64,000 nucleotides of DNA, taken from Streptomyces venezuelae (lineage in GTDB: Bacteria; Actinomycetota; Actinomycetes; Streptomycetales; Streptomycetaceae). The position numbers were made by a program, and so were the translations under genes. Numbering within the stretch: the stretch's first letter is position 1; each line of letters opens with the position of its first letter. Below, piece by piece: positions 8,828-17,037 of the stretch. The stretch covers positions 4,650,001 to 4,714,000 of the forward strand of contig NZ_CP029191.1 in assembly GCF_008642335.1 (NCBI RefSeq), written 5' to 3'. The notes beneath the pieces were generated by a model that was given only the letters and a program-made list of their open reading frames with translations, had not been told where the DNA came from and did not search any database.

Positions 8828-10468
8828 ATGAGTGAGCTCACCCGGCGCAAGGTCCTGCGGCGTTCCGCCGCGGCGGGCGGCGTGGCCCTCGGCGCGACGG
8901 TTCCCGCCGCGGGCCTCGCCCAGGCCGCGCCCGCCAGGTCCACGACCGTCCGCGCCGCGTCCGCCACCGCCCCGTCGGCCGTCACCGTGCGGCCCGACGA
9001 CGCCCGCTACCCGGAGCTGATCCGCGGCACCAACCAGCGCTGGGTCGGCAGCCCCGACTACGTACGCCTCGTCACCAGTGCCGACCAGGTCGTCGACGCC
9101 GTGAAGGAGGCCGTCGCCGCGGGCAAGCGCGTCGCGGTGCGCAGCGGCGGCCACTGCTACGAGAACTTCACCACCAGCTCCGACATCAAGGTCGTCATCG
9201 ACCTGTCGCAGCTCGCGTCGGTGACGTACGACGCCGCCCAGCGGGTCTTCGTGGTGGAGCCCGGCGCCTGGCTCTCCGACGTCTACAGCACCCTGTTCAA
9301 GCGGTGGGGCGTCACGCTGCCCGGCGGCTCCTGCCCGTCGGTGGCGGCCGGCGGCCACATCGTCGGCGGCGGCTACGGCGCGCTGTCCCGCCTGTTCGGG
9401 CTCACCGTCGACCACCTGCACGGCGTCGAGGTCGTGACGGTGGACAAGGACAAGACCGTGCGCAAGGTCGTCGCCACCCGCGACAGCACCGACGCCCGCC
9501 TGCGCGACCTGTGGTGGGCGCACACCGGAGGAGGCGGCGGCAACTTCGGCATCGTCACCAAGTACCTGCTCCGCACCCCGGGCGCCACAGGATCCGACCC
9601 GGCGAAGCTCCTGCCGAGCCCGCCCGCCGAACTCCTGACGTCCACCGTCACCTGGTCCTGGGACGGGCTGACGCAGACGGCCTTCAAGCGCCTGGTGAAG
9701 AACTACGGCGACTGGTTCGTCGCCCACGGCGGCCCCGACGCCGCCCACCTCGACCTGTTCAGCCAGCTCAAGGCGGCCCACAAGGCGGCGGGCGCGATCA
9801 CGATGGTGACGCAGCTCGACGCCACCCGCTCCGGTGCCGAGGCCGACCTGGACGCGTTCGTTGCCGCCGTCGGCGCGGGCGTGCCCGTCACACCACAGGT
9901 CAGCACGCAGCGGCTGCCGTTCCTGCACGCCACCAAGTGGCCCGGGTTCGCGGGCGGCGACCCGACGCTGCGCTTCGAGGACAAGTCCGCGTACATGCGG
10001 GCGAGCTTCCCCGACGACCAGCTGTCCGCCGCGTACCACCACCTGACCCGCACCGACTACACCAACCCGGCGGCGCTGCTGCTCATCGCGGGGTACGGCG
10101 GCCGCGTCAACGCCGTCGCGCCGGACGCGACCGCGGTGGCGCAGCGGGACTCGGTGATGAAGCTGCAGTACCTCGCGTTCTGGCAGGACGCCGCCGAGGA
10201 CGAGCGGCACCTGGCGTGGGTGCGCGAGTTCTACCGGGACGTCTACGCCGCCTCCGGCGGTGTCCCCGTGCCGGGCCGCGTCAACGACGGCTGCTTCGTC
10301 AACTACGCCGACGTCGACCTCGGCGACCCGGCGCACAACACCTCGAAGACGCCGTGGCACGCCCTCTACTACAAGGACAACTACCCGCGCCTGCAGCGCG
10401 TGAAGGCCACCTGGGACCCCCGCGGCATCCTGCGGCACGCCCAGTCCGTCGAGCCCTCCGCGGGCTGA
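8828..10468 (+). CDS. Tat-exported FAD-linked oxidase with bicovalent flavin (BBE/AclO-R class)
   Basis: 546 residues from ATG 8828 (GGAG eight bases upstream). The N-terminus, TRRKVLRRSAAAGG followed by a hydrophobic stretch and AQAAPA, is a twin-arginine signal peptide. The PCMH-type FAD domain has His in RSGGHCYE (about residue 109) and Cys in GGSCPSVAAGGH (about 169), the pair that attaches FAD at 8-alpha and C6 in berberine-bridge-like and oligosaccharide oxidases. The C-terminal NDGCFVNYADVDLGD is the BBE tail. Such enzymes oxidise sugars, alcohols or polyketide glycosides with O2, here probably outside the cell as a late step. It follows the exporter gene. Confidence 0.9.
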   Translation: MSELTRRKVLRRSAAAGGVALGATVPAAGLAQAAPARSTTVRAASATAPSAVTVRPDDARYPELIRGTNQRWVGSPDYVRLVTSADQVVDAVKEAVAAGKRVAVRSGGHCYENFTTSSDIKVVIDLSQLASVTYDAAQRVFVVEPGAWLSDVYSTLFKRWGVTLPGGSCPSVAAGGHIVGGGYGALSRLFGLTVDHLHGVEVVTVDKDKTVRKVVATRDSTDARLRDLWWAHTGGGGGNFGIVTKYLLRTPGATGSDPAKLLPSPPAELLTSTVTWSWDGLTQTAFKRLVKNYGDWFVAHGGPDAAHLDLFSQLKAAHKAAGAITMVTQLDATRSGAEADLDAFVAAVGAGVPVTPQVSTQRLPFLHATKWPGFAGGDPTLRFEDKSAYMRASFPDDQLSAAYHHLTRTDYTNPAALLLIAGYGGRVNAVAPDATAVAQRDSVMKLQYLAFWQDAAEDERHLAWVREFYRDVYAASGGVPVPGRVNDGCFVNYADVDLGDPAHNTSKTPWHALYYKDNYPRLQRVKATWDPRGILRHAQSVEPSAG

Positions 10469-10514
10469 CCGGCCGCCCCCCCCTGATCTCCGCGGTCCCT
10501 CCCCGGGCCGCGGC

Positions 10515-10540
10515 GCCGCGCCGGCCACTACCGGCGCGGC
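10515..10540 (+). terminator. GC-rich hairpin between oxidase and hydrolase genes
   Basis: A perfect 10-bp stem (GCCGCGCCGG at 10515-10524 with its complement at 10531-10540, 6-base loop). It probably limits read-through into the hydrolase gene, or stabilises the oxidase transcript end. Confidence 0.5.
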
Positions 10541-10603
10541 CTCCCCCCTCCCGCAGAACAGCAACGCGAACACGACGAGAACGACGAAAACAAGGAGAAA
10601 GCG

Positions 10604-11407
10604 ATGCCTTTCGCTTCGACGCACGGCTCCAAGGTGGAGTACTTCGAGACCGGCACGGGCCCCGGCCTCGTCCTGGTCCACGGCACCGGCGGCGACGCGG
10701 GAACGTACGACCAGCTGCGGGACACCTTCAGTGACCGCCGCACCGTCGTCGTCCCCAACTACTCGGGCAGCGGCGCCACCGAGGACGAGGGCGGCCCGCT
10801 CACCCTCGACCTGCTCATCGCCCAGATCGACGCGGCGATCGAGGACAGCAGCGCCGAGGGCCCCGTCGACCTGGTCGGCTGGTCGCAGGGCGCGCTCGCC
10901 GTCGCCGCCTACGCGGCCACGCACCCGGAGAAGGTGCGCCGTCTGGTCCTGCTCACCGGCTGGATCAAGAACGACGCCCGCCAGCAGCTCTACTTCGACC
11001 TGTGGCACCGCCTCGACCAGCTCGACCACGAGACGTTCGGCCGGTTCCTCCAGCTGAACGGCTGGACCACGGCGCAGGTCAATTCCTTCGGCGTCGCGGG
11101 CGTGGAGGAGATGGTCTCCGGCGGCGTCCCCGCGGGCATCGGCCGGCAGATCGCGCTCAACCTGGAGCTCGACATCACCGAGCACCTGCCGAAGATCACC
11201 GCGCCGACGCTGGTGATCGGCGCCACGCACGACAACATGATCCCGGTCCAGCACTCCCGCGCGCTGCACGCGGCCATCAAGGGCAGCCGGTACGCCGAGC
11301 TGGACGCCGGACACTTCGCGGTCTTCGAGAAGCCCGCCGAACTGGCCGAGCTGATCGGGGAGTTCCTCGCGGAGGACGAGGCGAAGGGCGGGACCGAGGC
11401 GGCCTGA
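10604..11407 (+). CDS. Alpha/beta hydrolase
   Basis: 267 residues of the alpha/beta-hydrolase fold. The oxyanion motif is LVHGTGGD, the nucleophile Ser is in GWSQGA (about 94), and the acid and His are in ATHDNMIP and DAGHFAVF. The ATG is preceded by AAGGAGAAAGCG. There is no signal peptide. It is the last gene of the rightward operon and is followed by a strong bidirectional terminator. It could release an acyl group or remove an ester from the product; the substrate is not evident. Confidence 0.87.
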   Translation: MPFASTHGSKVEYFETGTGPGLVLVHGTGGDAGTYDQLRDTFSDRRTVVVPNYSGSGATEDEGGPLTLDLLIAQIDAAIEDSSAEGPVDLVGWSQGALAVAAYAATHPEKVRRLVLLTGWIKNDARQQLYFDLWHRLDQLDHETFGRFLQLNGWTTAQVNSFGVAGVEEMVSGGVPAGIGRQIALNLELDITEHLPKITAPTLVIGATHDNMIPVQHSRALHAAIKGSRYAELDAGHFAVFEKPAELAELIGEFLAEDEAKGGTEAA

Positions 11408-11437
11408 GCCGGCCGCGGCGCGCTTGCGTACGTCCGA

Positions 11438-11485
11438 ACAGAGCCCGGTGGGGGGCGGTGAGAGCCGCCCCCCACCGGGCTCTGT
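11438..11485. terminator. Strong bidirectional terminator
   Basis: A perfect 21-bp inverted repeat (11438-11458 with 11465-11485, 6-base loop) lies between the convergent hydrolase and MarR genes. Its position and strength make it a shared terminator. Confidence 0.85.
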
Positions 11486-11515
11486 CGCGTGTTCCCGCCA
11501 GCGCCAGCGCTACCG

Positions 11516-11977
11516 CTACCGCGCCGGAGACGACGGAGCGTGCCGGAGCCGGTTCACCAGCGACGCCGTCTCCGGCTCGAAGGAGGCCATGTCGAGGGCG
11601 AGTGACAGCTCCTTGGCGAACGTGCCCTGCGCCTGGGCGACCAGCTTCTTGCCCTCGGCGGTGAGGTGGGCGAACATCACCCGCCGGTCCTCCTCGCCGA
11701 CCGTACGGGCGACCAGGTCCTCGTTCTCCAGGCGGGTGACCAGACGGCTCATCGTGGACTGGCTCGACCCCACCGAGTCGGCGAGCTCCTGCATCCGCAG
11801 CGCGCCGCGCCCGAGGACCGAGAGGGCCGTGAACTCCGACGCCGTCACACCGTGTTGGCGCTGGAGCTTCTTGTCGAGTGTCGTGCTCACCCCGTTCACC
11901 AGGAGCAGCAGCTGCCTCCACAGTTCGAGTTCGCCGTTGAGCCGTCCGCGCGCGGCAGTCGCCATGCCGTCCTTCAC
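11516..11977 (-). CDS. MarR family transcriptional regulator
   Basis: 153 residues. A winged helix-turn-helix at about 55-100 reads LRMQELADSVGSSQSTMSRLVTRLENEDLVAR, cut here as LADSVGSSQSTMSRLVTRLE. The start is GTG 11977 or ATG 11965; both have weak AGGA sites. It faces the hydrolase gene tail-to-tail. An inverted repeat 85 bp upstream is a candidate autoregulatory operator. MarR proteins usually respond to small phenolic or drug-like ligands. A role in regulating the neighbouring exporter or acyltransferase operon is inferred. Confidence 0.88.
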   Translation of the reverse strand: MKDGMATAARGRLNGELELWRQLLLLVNGVSTTLDKKLQRQHGVTASEFTALSVLGRGALRMQELADSVGSSQSTMSRLVTRLENEDLVARTVGEEDRRVMFAHLTAEGKKLVAQAQGTFAKELSLALDMASFEPETASLVNRLRHAPSSPAR

Positions 11978-12061
11978 CGTCCTGTTCTCGCCTGCGCCCG
12001 AACCCCGGCCCCCTTGGAAGCGGCTCGGCGCCCCACGGTGTCGTCACAGCAGTGTGAAATA

Positions 12062-12075
12062 CTTGCCTTTGCAAG
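12062..12075. promoter_or_regulatory. Candidate MarR operator
   Basis: CTTGC-CTTT-GCAAG is a perfect 5-bp inverted repeat within an AT-richer stretch upstream of the marR gene. The TTGC/GCAA arms resemble typical MarR-family operators. Confidence 0.5.
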
Positions 12076-12119
12076 CATAGGTCAAGGTGCGTCACGAGAC
12101 CAGCATGTGGACGCACGCA

Positions 12120-12156
12120 AGAGCCGGCGCACCCCCGGGCGGGGCGCGCCGGCTCT
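12120..12156 (-). terminator. Terminator of the acyltransferase operon
   Basis: An 11-bp perfect stem (12120-12130 with 12146-12156) lies nine bases beyond the acyltransferase stop on the minus strand, where the long leftward operon from 16.8 kb should end. Confidence 0.65.
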
Positions 12157-12164
12157 CGTCGTCG

Positions 12165-13343
12165 CTACGGGCGCCGCGCGGCGCGGGGCTTGGCGAACCG
12201 GCGCATCATCGGCATCTCGACGCCCTTGTGCAGCAGCCACGCGAAGGCCATGCACACCACGAAGTACAGGGCCATGACGCCCATGCCCCCGGCGAACCCG
12301 AACTGCCGTGTCTCGCCGATCAGCGAACGGACGTGCACCAGCAGGACGTTGTGCACGATGTAGAAGGCGAACGACACCTCGCCGAGCCACACCATCACGC
12401 GCCCGCGGAACGGCGAGCGGTCACCGCGCAGGTCGGTGGCGGCGACGGCGGGGATGAGCAGGGCGAAGGGGATGAGCGCCGCCGCGTTGAGGCCGAAGAG
12501 CCACGGGGTGGCGTTGGCGGCCGCGTAGCCGACGACGACGAGACCGCAGGCGGGCAGCATGCCCAGGTTGATCCAGCGGCCGGTCATGAGGATGCGCGCC
12601 ATGACGATGCCGAGGACGAAGTCGAGGGTGCGCACCGGCGGCAGCATGTAGACGGCCCAGTACTGGACCTCGGAGACCGGGAAGCCGTTGGACATGGTGC
12701 CGTCGGGCAGCAGGAGGTAACCGAGCGCCGGGATCGCGGTGATGGTGGCGATCAGGCCGCCCGCCCACGCCCACAGCCGCTCGGGCCGTATCGCGGAGAT
12801 CCAGCGGTGCAGCTGGGGGAAGCAGAGGTAGAAGAAGACCTCGCAGGAGAGCGACCAGCTGGGCGGGTTGATGCTCAGGTACGTGTGGTAGTCCGGGATC
12901 CACGTCTGCAGCAGGAGCAGGTTGGGCAGCCACTGCTGCCAGGTCGCCGTCGCCGCCGCGAAGAGGACCATCGCGCCGATCCAGCCGACCACGTGGCTGG
13001 GGTAGAGCTTGACGAGGCGGCGGCGCCAGAACCTGCGGGGCGTGTCGTCCGGGCGGGCGGAGTACGTGAGGATGAAGCCGCTGAGCAGGAAGAAGAACGT
13101 GACGCCCATCCACCCCGTCTTGCTGGCGGCGGCGTGGAAGAAGTCCGAGACGTCGCCGCTGAAGGGGTTCAGGGGCGGTTCGGTGGTCAGGGACGCGTGG
13201 AAGAGGAAGACCATGACCGCCGCGATGAAGCGCAGGCCGGTCAGCGAGGGGAGCCGGGCGAAGCCGGCGGGTCTGGTGTCCGGGTCGGGGGCTGTGCCGG
13301 TCGTACTCGCCGTACTGCTGAGGGGTGCGACGTTCGTCGCCAT
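12165..13343 (-). CDS. Acyltransferase-3 (OafA/YrhL-like) membrane protein
   Basis: 392 residues from ATG 13343 (GGAGGT upstream; an upstream in-frame start at 13382 lacks a site). It has about ten membrane segments. The family signature appears as LPSLTGLRFIAAVMVFLFHA at about 28-47, with the catalytic-type His, then GVTFFFLLSGFILTYS and SWSLSCEVFFYLCFP. Acyltransferase-3 proteins O-acylate sugars, antibiotics or cell-wall glycans using acyl-CoA. It is the last gene of a leftward run with a sugar-porter MFS, a sulfotransferase and a TetR regulator. A tailoring role for an exported polyol is possible. Confidence 0.87.
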   Translation of the reverse strand: MATNVAPLSSTASTTGTAPDPDTRPAGFARLPSLTGLRFIAAVMVFLFHASLTTEPPLNPFSGDVSDFFHAAASKTGWMGVTFFFLLSGFILTYSARPDDTPRRFWRRRLVKLYPSHVVGWIGAMVLFAAATATWQQWLPNLLLLQTWIPDYHTYLSINPPSWSLSCEVFFYLCFPQLHRWISAIRPERLWAWAGGLIATITAIPALGYLLLPDGTMSNGFPVSEVQYWAVYMLPPVRTLDFVLGIVMARILMTGRWINLGMLPACGLVVVGYAAANATPWLFGLNAAALIPFALLIPAVAATDLRGDRSPFRGRVMVWLGEVSFAFYIVHNVLLVHVRSLIGETRQFGFAGGMGVMALYFVVCMAFAWLLHKGVEMPMMRRFAKPRAARRP

Positions 13344-13385
13344 GGAGACCTCCGTGAGTGAATAGATTGCATCCTGATGCAAGGA

Positions 13386-14756
13386 CTAGGGCTGTCGTCT
13401 CGCGCCTGCCGCCAGCTCCCGCTGGATCTCGTCGAACGAGCGGTTCTTCGTCTCCGGGACCGTGCGCACCACGAAGACCAGCGCCGCGCCGCAGACCGCG
13501 GCGAAGAACCAGAAGACGCCCGCCTCGCCGAACAGGTCGGCGGCGGGCAGGAAGAGCTGGCCGACGACAAAGTTGGCGGACCAGTTGACGAGGACGCACA
13601 GTGCGACCCCCTTGGCCCGTACGTCCGGCGGGAAGACCTCGGCGGCGAGGATCCAGAACACCGGCCCGATGCCGACCGCGAAGGCGGAGACGTACAGCCC
13701 CATGGAGACGAGACTGACCGCGTGCGAGGCCCCGCCGAACGCGCCGTTCAGCGCGCACCCGAGCGGCACGAGCGCCGCCGCCATGCCCACCAGGGAGAGG
13801 ACGAGCAGCGGCTTGCGGCCCGCCCGGTCGACCAGCGGGATCGCGGCGACCGTCATCAGCAGGTTGGCCACGCCGATGGCGACCGAGTACATGATCGAGT
13901 TCGTGGCGGGGAGCCCGGCGCGCTGCATGATGCTGGGGGCGTAGTAGATGATCGTGTTGATCCCGGCGAACTGCTGCACCGCACCGATCGTGACGCCGAT
14001 CAGCAGCGCGCGCCGTACGACGGGCTCGGCGAGCATCCCGCGCAGGGAGCGGTGGCTCCCGCCGTCCTCCACGGGTGCCGTCACCCCGCCCCGGCGGCGC
14101 CGCTCGAGCCACACCGGGCTCTCGGGGACGAAGAAGAGGCCGACCAGCATCAGGACGGACGGGATCAGACCCGCGCCGAACATCGCGCGCCAGTTGGCGT
14201 CTTCGGCGAACCAGAGGTTGATCAGGTACGAGACGAGGATGCCCGCGGTGAGCAGGATCTGGTTCACCGTGATGAGGCGGCCGCGCAGCCGGGGCGGCGC
14301 CACCTCGGCGAGATAGAGCGGGACGAGCGAGGAGGCGGAACCGACGGCGAGGCCGAGGATCACGCGTGCGGCGACCAGGGTCCAGAAGCCGGTGGCCAGG
14401 GTGGCGAGCAGCAGCCCGAGCGTGAAGGTGGCGGCGATGACGATCAGCGTCCTGCGCCGTCCCCAGCGGTCGGCGGGCCCGCCGCTCCACAGGGCGCCTG
14501 CCGCCGCGCCGAGCAGCAGCGAGGAGATCACCGCTCCTTCCTGGAAGGACGTCAGGTGGAAGTCCTCCTTGAGGAACAGGAGCGCTCCCGAGATGACGCC
14601 CGTGTCGAAGCCGAAGAGCAGCCCGCCCAGGGCGACGACGCCGACGGTGAGCGCCAACCGCCAGGTAGGAATGGCTGATTCCAGTCCTTGGGGAGTCTCA
14701 GGACCCGGCGGGGCCAGGGCCCTCGCCTCGTCAGATGTCACGGTCACCGACGGCAC
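13386..14756 (-). CDS. Sugar porter family MFS transporter
   Basis: 456 residues, 12 predicted helices. Sugar-porter signatures are GGLLFGFDTGVISGA at helix 1, a DRWGRRR loop after helix 2, PLYLAEVAPPRLRG after helix 4, QQFAGINTIIYYAP in helix 7, and PETKN at the end. Members are proton symporters for hexoses, pentoses or inositol. It is 42 bp upstream of the acyltransferase gene and 36 bp downstream of the sulfotransferase gene, so probably co-transcribed. Uptake or efflux of a cyclitol would suit the neighbourhood; a simple sugar is equally possible. Confidence 0.9.
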   Translation of the reverse strand: MPSVTVTSDEARALAPPGPETPQGLESAIPTWRLALTVGVVALGGLLFGFDTGVISGALLFLKEDFHLTSFQEGAVISSLLLGAAAGALWSGGPADRWGRRRTLIVIAATFTLGLLLATLATGFWTLVAARVILGLAVGSASSLVPLYLAEVAPPRLRGRLITVNQILLTAGILVSYLINLWFAEDANWRAMFGAGLIPSVLMLVGLFFVPESPVWLERRRRGGVTAPVEDGGSHRSLRGMLAEPVVRRALLIGVTIGAVQQFAGINTIIYYAPSIMQRAGLPATNSIMYSVAIGVANLLMTVAAIPLVDRAGRKPLLVLSLVGMAAALVPLGCALNGAFGGASHAVSLVSMGLYVSAFAVGIGPVFWILAAEVFPPDVRAKGVALCVLVNWSANFVVGQLFLPAADLFGEAGVFWFFAAVCGAALVFVVRTVPETKNRSFDEIQRELAAGARRQP

Positions 14757-14792
14757 TCGCTTTCTTCGGTCTGTGTACGTGAGACGGGTGTG

Positions 14793-16097
14793 TCACACGC
14801 CGTACCTCGTCCGGTACACCGCGAAGCGGCTGTGCAGCTCGCGGCGTGAGAGGTCGAACTCGGCGGGCTGGAAGGGGCGTGCGCGGCGGGCCTCGCGGAC
14901 CGTCCCCGCGACGAACGTCGTCACGACGCGGTCGAACATCGGCGTCGCCGTCACACCCGCGAAGGCGAGCACGGCACGCACCTGCCCGGCCGGGTCCGCC
15001 ACCAGGTCGTCGAAGCGCAGGTCGAGCAGGCGCCCGCGCGGGACGTCGAGCCGGGCCCGCTCGGACGCCACGAGGTGGCGCTCGACGCGGTCGGCCCACT
15101 CCTGCCCGACGGGCCGCACCTGACGTGCCGTGCGGCCGCGCAGCGCCGTCGCGATCCCGGCGCAGGCGGCGACGGTGTCCGCCGGATCGCGGTGCACCTG
15201 GACGACCTTGGCGTCGGGGTAGACCCGCAGGAGCTGCTTCAGATGGCGGGCGTGGAAGGAGTCGCGCAGGACCAGGCGGGAGGCGGGGATGCGCCAGGTG
15301 AGGGCCTGGAGCTGGGCGCGGTGGAACGCCAACGCCTCGGTCGGGTCCGCCGTCTCCAGCCACGACGCGTACCCGGGCACCCGCCAGGAGAGCGTCGCCG
15401 CCATGCCGTGGAAGGCGTTGCCGAGCAGCCGGTGGCAGCCGCCGGGCCGCGTGGCGCCGACGAGCAGTCCGGAGCCGCGCCCGGCCGTGGCGAGGGCCGC
15501 GTCCCGCGCGATGCCTCCGGCCCGGTCGAGGGCGGCGCGCCGCTGGCGGATCGTGGTGGGACGGCCCGCCGGGTCGTGCAGTTCCGCGAGGGTCGGGGCG
15601 TCGAGTCCGGGGTGCTCGGCGAGGGCGTTGTGCAGCATCGCCGCGCCGCTGCCCGGCAGTCCGGTGACGAAGACCGGGGCGCGGATGTCGCTCAGGGCGA
15701 TCTCGGGCCGGTCCCGCAGCAGCCGGATCATCTGTTGCTGCTTCAGGAGGGCCGCCACGAGCGTGGAGCGTGCGGCCGCGCGGCCCACCGCGTGCAGGTC
15801 GGCCTCCGTGTCGAGGGAGTGAAGGAGACGGCCGAGCGCGGGCAGGAAGCGCAGCCCGACGGCGTCCGTGCCGCTGTCCTCGCGCACCCGGTCAAGGAGG
15901 TCGTCCATGGCGAGCACATCGCGGTCGCGCCGGCCGGGGCGCCTGCCGGGCACCCCGTGTGCCGCCGTCCGCGGCAGGCCGTCGGCGGCCCGTCGCGGGC
16001 GGCCGGTGCCGCGCCCCCAGACGGGGCCGCCCCCGGTGCCGCCCCAGGGAACGGCCGACTCGCGTGCGAGGACAGCGGGTTCACTCCGTCTGCTCAC
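14793..16097 (-). CDS. Sulfotransferase family protein
   Basis: About 434 residues. The 5'-phosphosulfate loop is VFVTGLPGSGAAMLHNALAE (about 145-165), and the 3'-phosphate region VVQVHRDPADTVAAC is near 275. It is predicted to transfer sulfate from PAPS to a small molecule; the stf3-like group in actinobacteria acts on glycolipids and natural products. The first ~60 residues are Gly/Arg/Pro rich, and an internal ATG at MDDLLDRVRED may be the real start. The gene follows the TetR gene by 84 bp on the same strand. Confidence 0.8.
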   Translation of the reverse strand: MSRRSEPAVLARESAVPWGGTGGGPVWGRGTGRPRRAADGLPRTAAHGVPGRRPGRRDRDVLAMDDLLDRVREDSGTDAVGLRFLPALGRLLHSLDTEADLHAVGRAAARSTLVAALLKQQQMIRLLRDRPEIALSDIRAPVFVTGLPGSGAAMLHNALAEHPGLDAPTLAELHDPAGRPTTIRQRRAALDRAGGIARDAALATAGRGSGLLVGATRPGGCHRLLGNAFHGMAATLSWRVPGYASWLETADPTEALAFHRAQLQALTWRIPASRLVLRDSFHARHLKQLLRVYPDAKVVQVHRDPADTVAACAGIATALRGRTARQVRPVGQEWADRVERHLVASERARLDVPRGRLLDLRFDDLVADPAGQVRAVLAFAGVTATPMFDRVVTTFVAGTVREARRARPFQPAEFDLSRRELHSRFAVYRTRYGV

Positions 16098-16181
16098 CGA
16101 ATCGCCTTCCTGATACGAGCGTCACTCACCGCTCCCGCCCCCGCTCCTGTGATGTCTTCGCGTACGTGTCCGCGCCCGGCC

Positions 16182-16793
16182 TCAGTGCTTGGACAGCCCC
16201 GGCAGGACGAGCGCCCAGAGGCGGGCGAGGTGCCGCTCCACGCTGTCGTCGCCCTCGCCCTCGCCCCTGCTCGCGGCCCGCGGTCCGTGGAGCCGCTCCC
16301 GCAGCCGGGACTCCGCACCCGCCAGGAGGTACTCCGCGAGGAGCACCACGTCGTGTTCGGCGACGGCGGGGCCGAGTCCGGCGCCGCCCGCGCGGTCGAG
16401 GGTCTCCGCCACCGCGGGCAGCCAGAGCCCGGACCACGTGCCGTCGCCGTCGGGGACCTCGCGCCACAGGCGGACGGCGGCCCGCACCACCTCGTCCTCC
16501 TCGAGGAGCCGCGCGAGCGCGAGAGTGAGGGTGACAACGGTGTCGAGCGCCGGTTCGGTGCCCGTGCCGGACTCCGCCACGCACGCCCGGACCGTCGCGT
16601 CGCCGCGTGTCCGCACGGCCTGCGCCAGGCCCGCCTTGGACGAGAAATGGAAGGTGAGGGCGCCGACCGAGATGCCGGCGGCCCCGGCGACCCGGGTGAG
16701 GGACGTCCCCTCGTACCCGGTGTGCTCGAACTCGTGGGCCGCCGCACGGACCAGCGCCTCCCGGGTCCTCGCGGCCCGTTCCTGCTTCACCAT
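16182..16793 (-). CDS. TetR family regulator, gamma-butyrolactone-receptor-like N-terminus
   Basis: 203 residues from ATG 16793. The N-terminus VKQERAARTREALVRAAA and helix-turn-helix LTRVAGAAGISVGALTFHFS resemble ArpA/ScbR-type receptors (which start AKQxRAxRTRxxIL), but the ligand domain is divergent and contains an acidic GEGEGDD stretch. In-frame codons upstream to 16955 give no sensible protein. It is divergent from the transposase-like gene. The intergenic region carries a perfect palindrome shared with the cyclitol promoter, suggesting that this protein controls that locus and itself. It may respond to a butyrolactone or to the pathway product. Confidence 0.88.
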   Translation of the reverse strand: MVKQERAARTREALVRAAAHEFEHTGYEGTSLTRVAGAAGISVGALTFHFSSKAGLAQAVRTRGDATVRACVAESGTGTEPALDTVVTLTLALARLLEEDEVVRAAVRLWREVPDGDGTWSGLWLPAVAETLDRAGGAGLGPAVAEHDVVLLAEYLLAGAESRLRERLHGPRAASRGEGEGDDSVERHLARLWALVLPGLSKH

Positions 16794-16924
16794 CTCGCCC
16801 TTCCCTGTCCCCGGAGCCGGACAGTCCGCTCCGGTCGTGCACGCCTCAGCCACTGTGGGCACTGGGCGCGTCGCCGACAACGCCGACTTCCGAAAGTCGC
16901 CCCTCGTGCCGCACGGCAGGGTCC

Positions 16925-16940
16925 GGACTTGGCCAAGTAG
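16925..16940. promoter_or_regulatory. Palindromic operator shared with the cyclitol promoter
   Basis: GGACTTGGCCAAGTAG holds the perfect 12-bp palindrome ACTTGGCCAAGT (16927-16938) between the divergent TetR and transposase-like genes. Fifteen of 16 bases match the element at 6479-6494. Confidence 0.6.
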
Positions 16941-16982
16941 CGGGTTTTCGCACACTCAACGGCACCCGGGGCTTCAAAAGAA

Positions 16983-16992
16983 AACGAACGTT
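16983..16992. promoter_or_regulatory. AACG-N2-CGTT element
   Basis: AACGAACGTT lies about 45 bp upstream of the transposase-like start in an AT-rich patch. A nearly identical AACGCACGTT lies between the receptor and AfsA-like genes at 21866-21875. It is a candidate site for one of the two TetR-type proteins. Confidence 0.45.
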
Positions 16993-17037
16993 CTCTATTC
17001 TTGAGGGGGTCAGGCGCCACGACGGGGAGGGAATGCC

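Noticed and set aside
8648..11314. An 888-codon open frame on the minus strand
   Set aside because: Antisense to the exporter end, the flavin oxidase and the hydrolase, all of which have clear motifs and ribosome sites.
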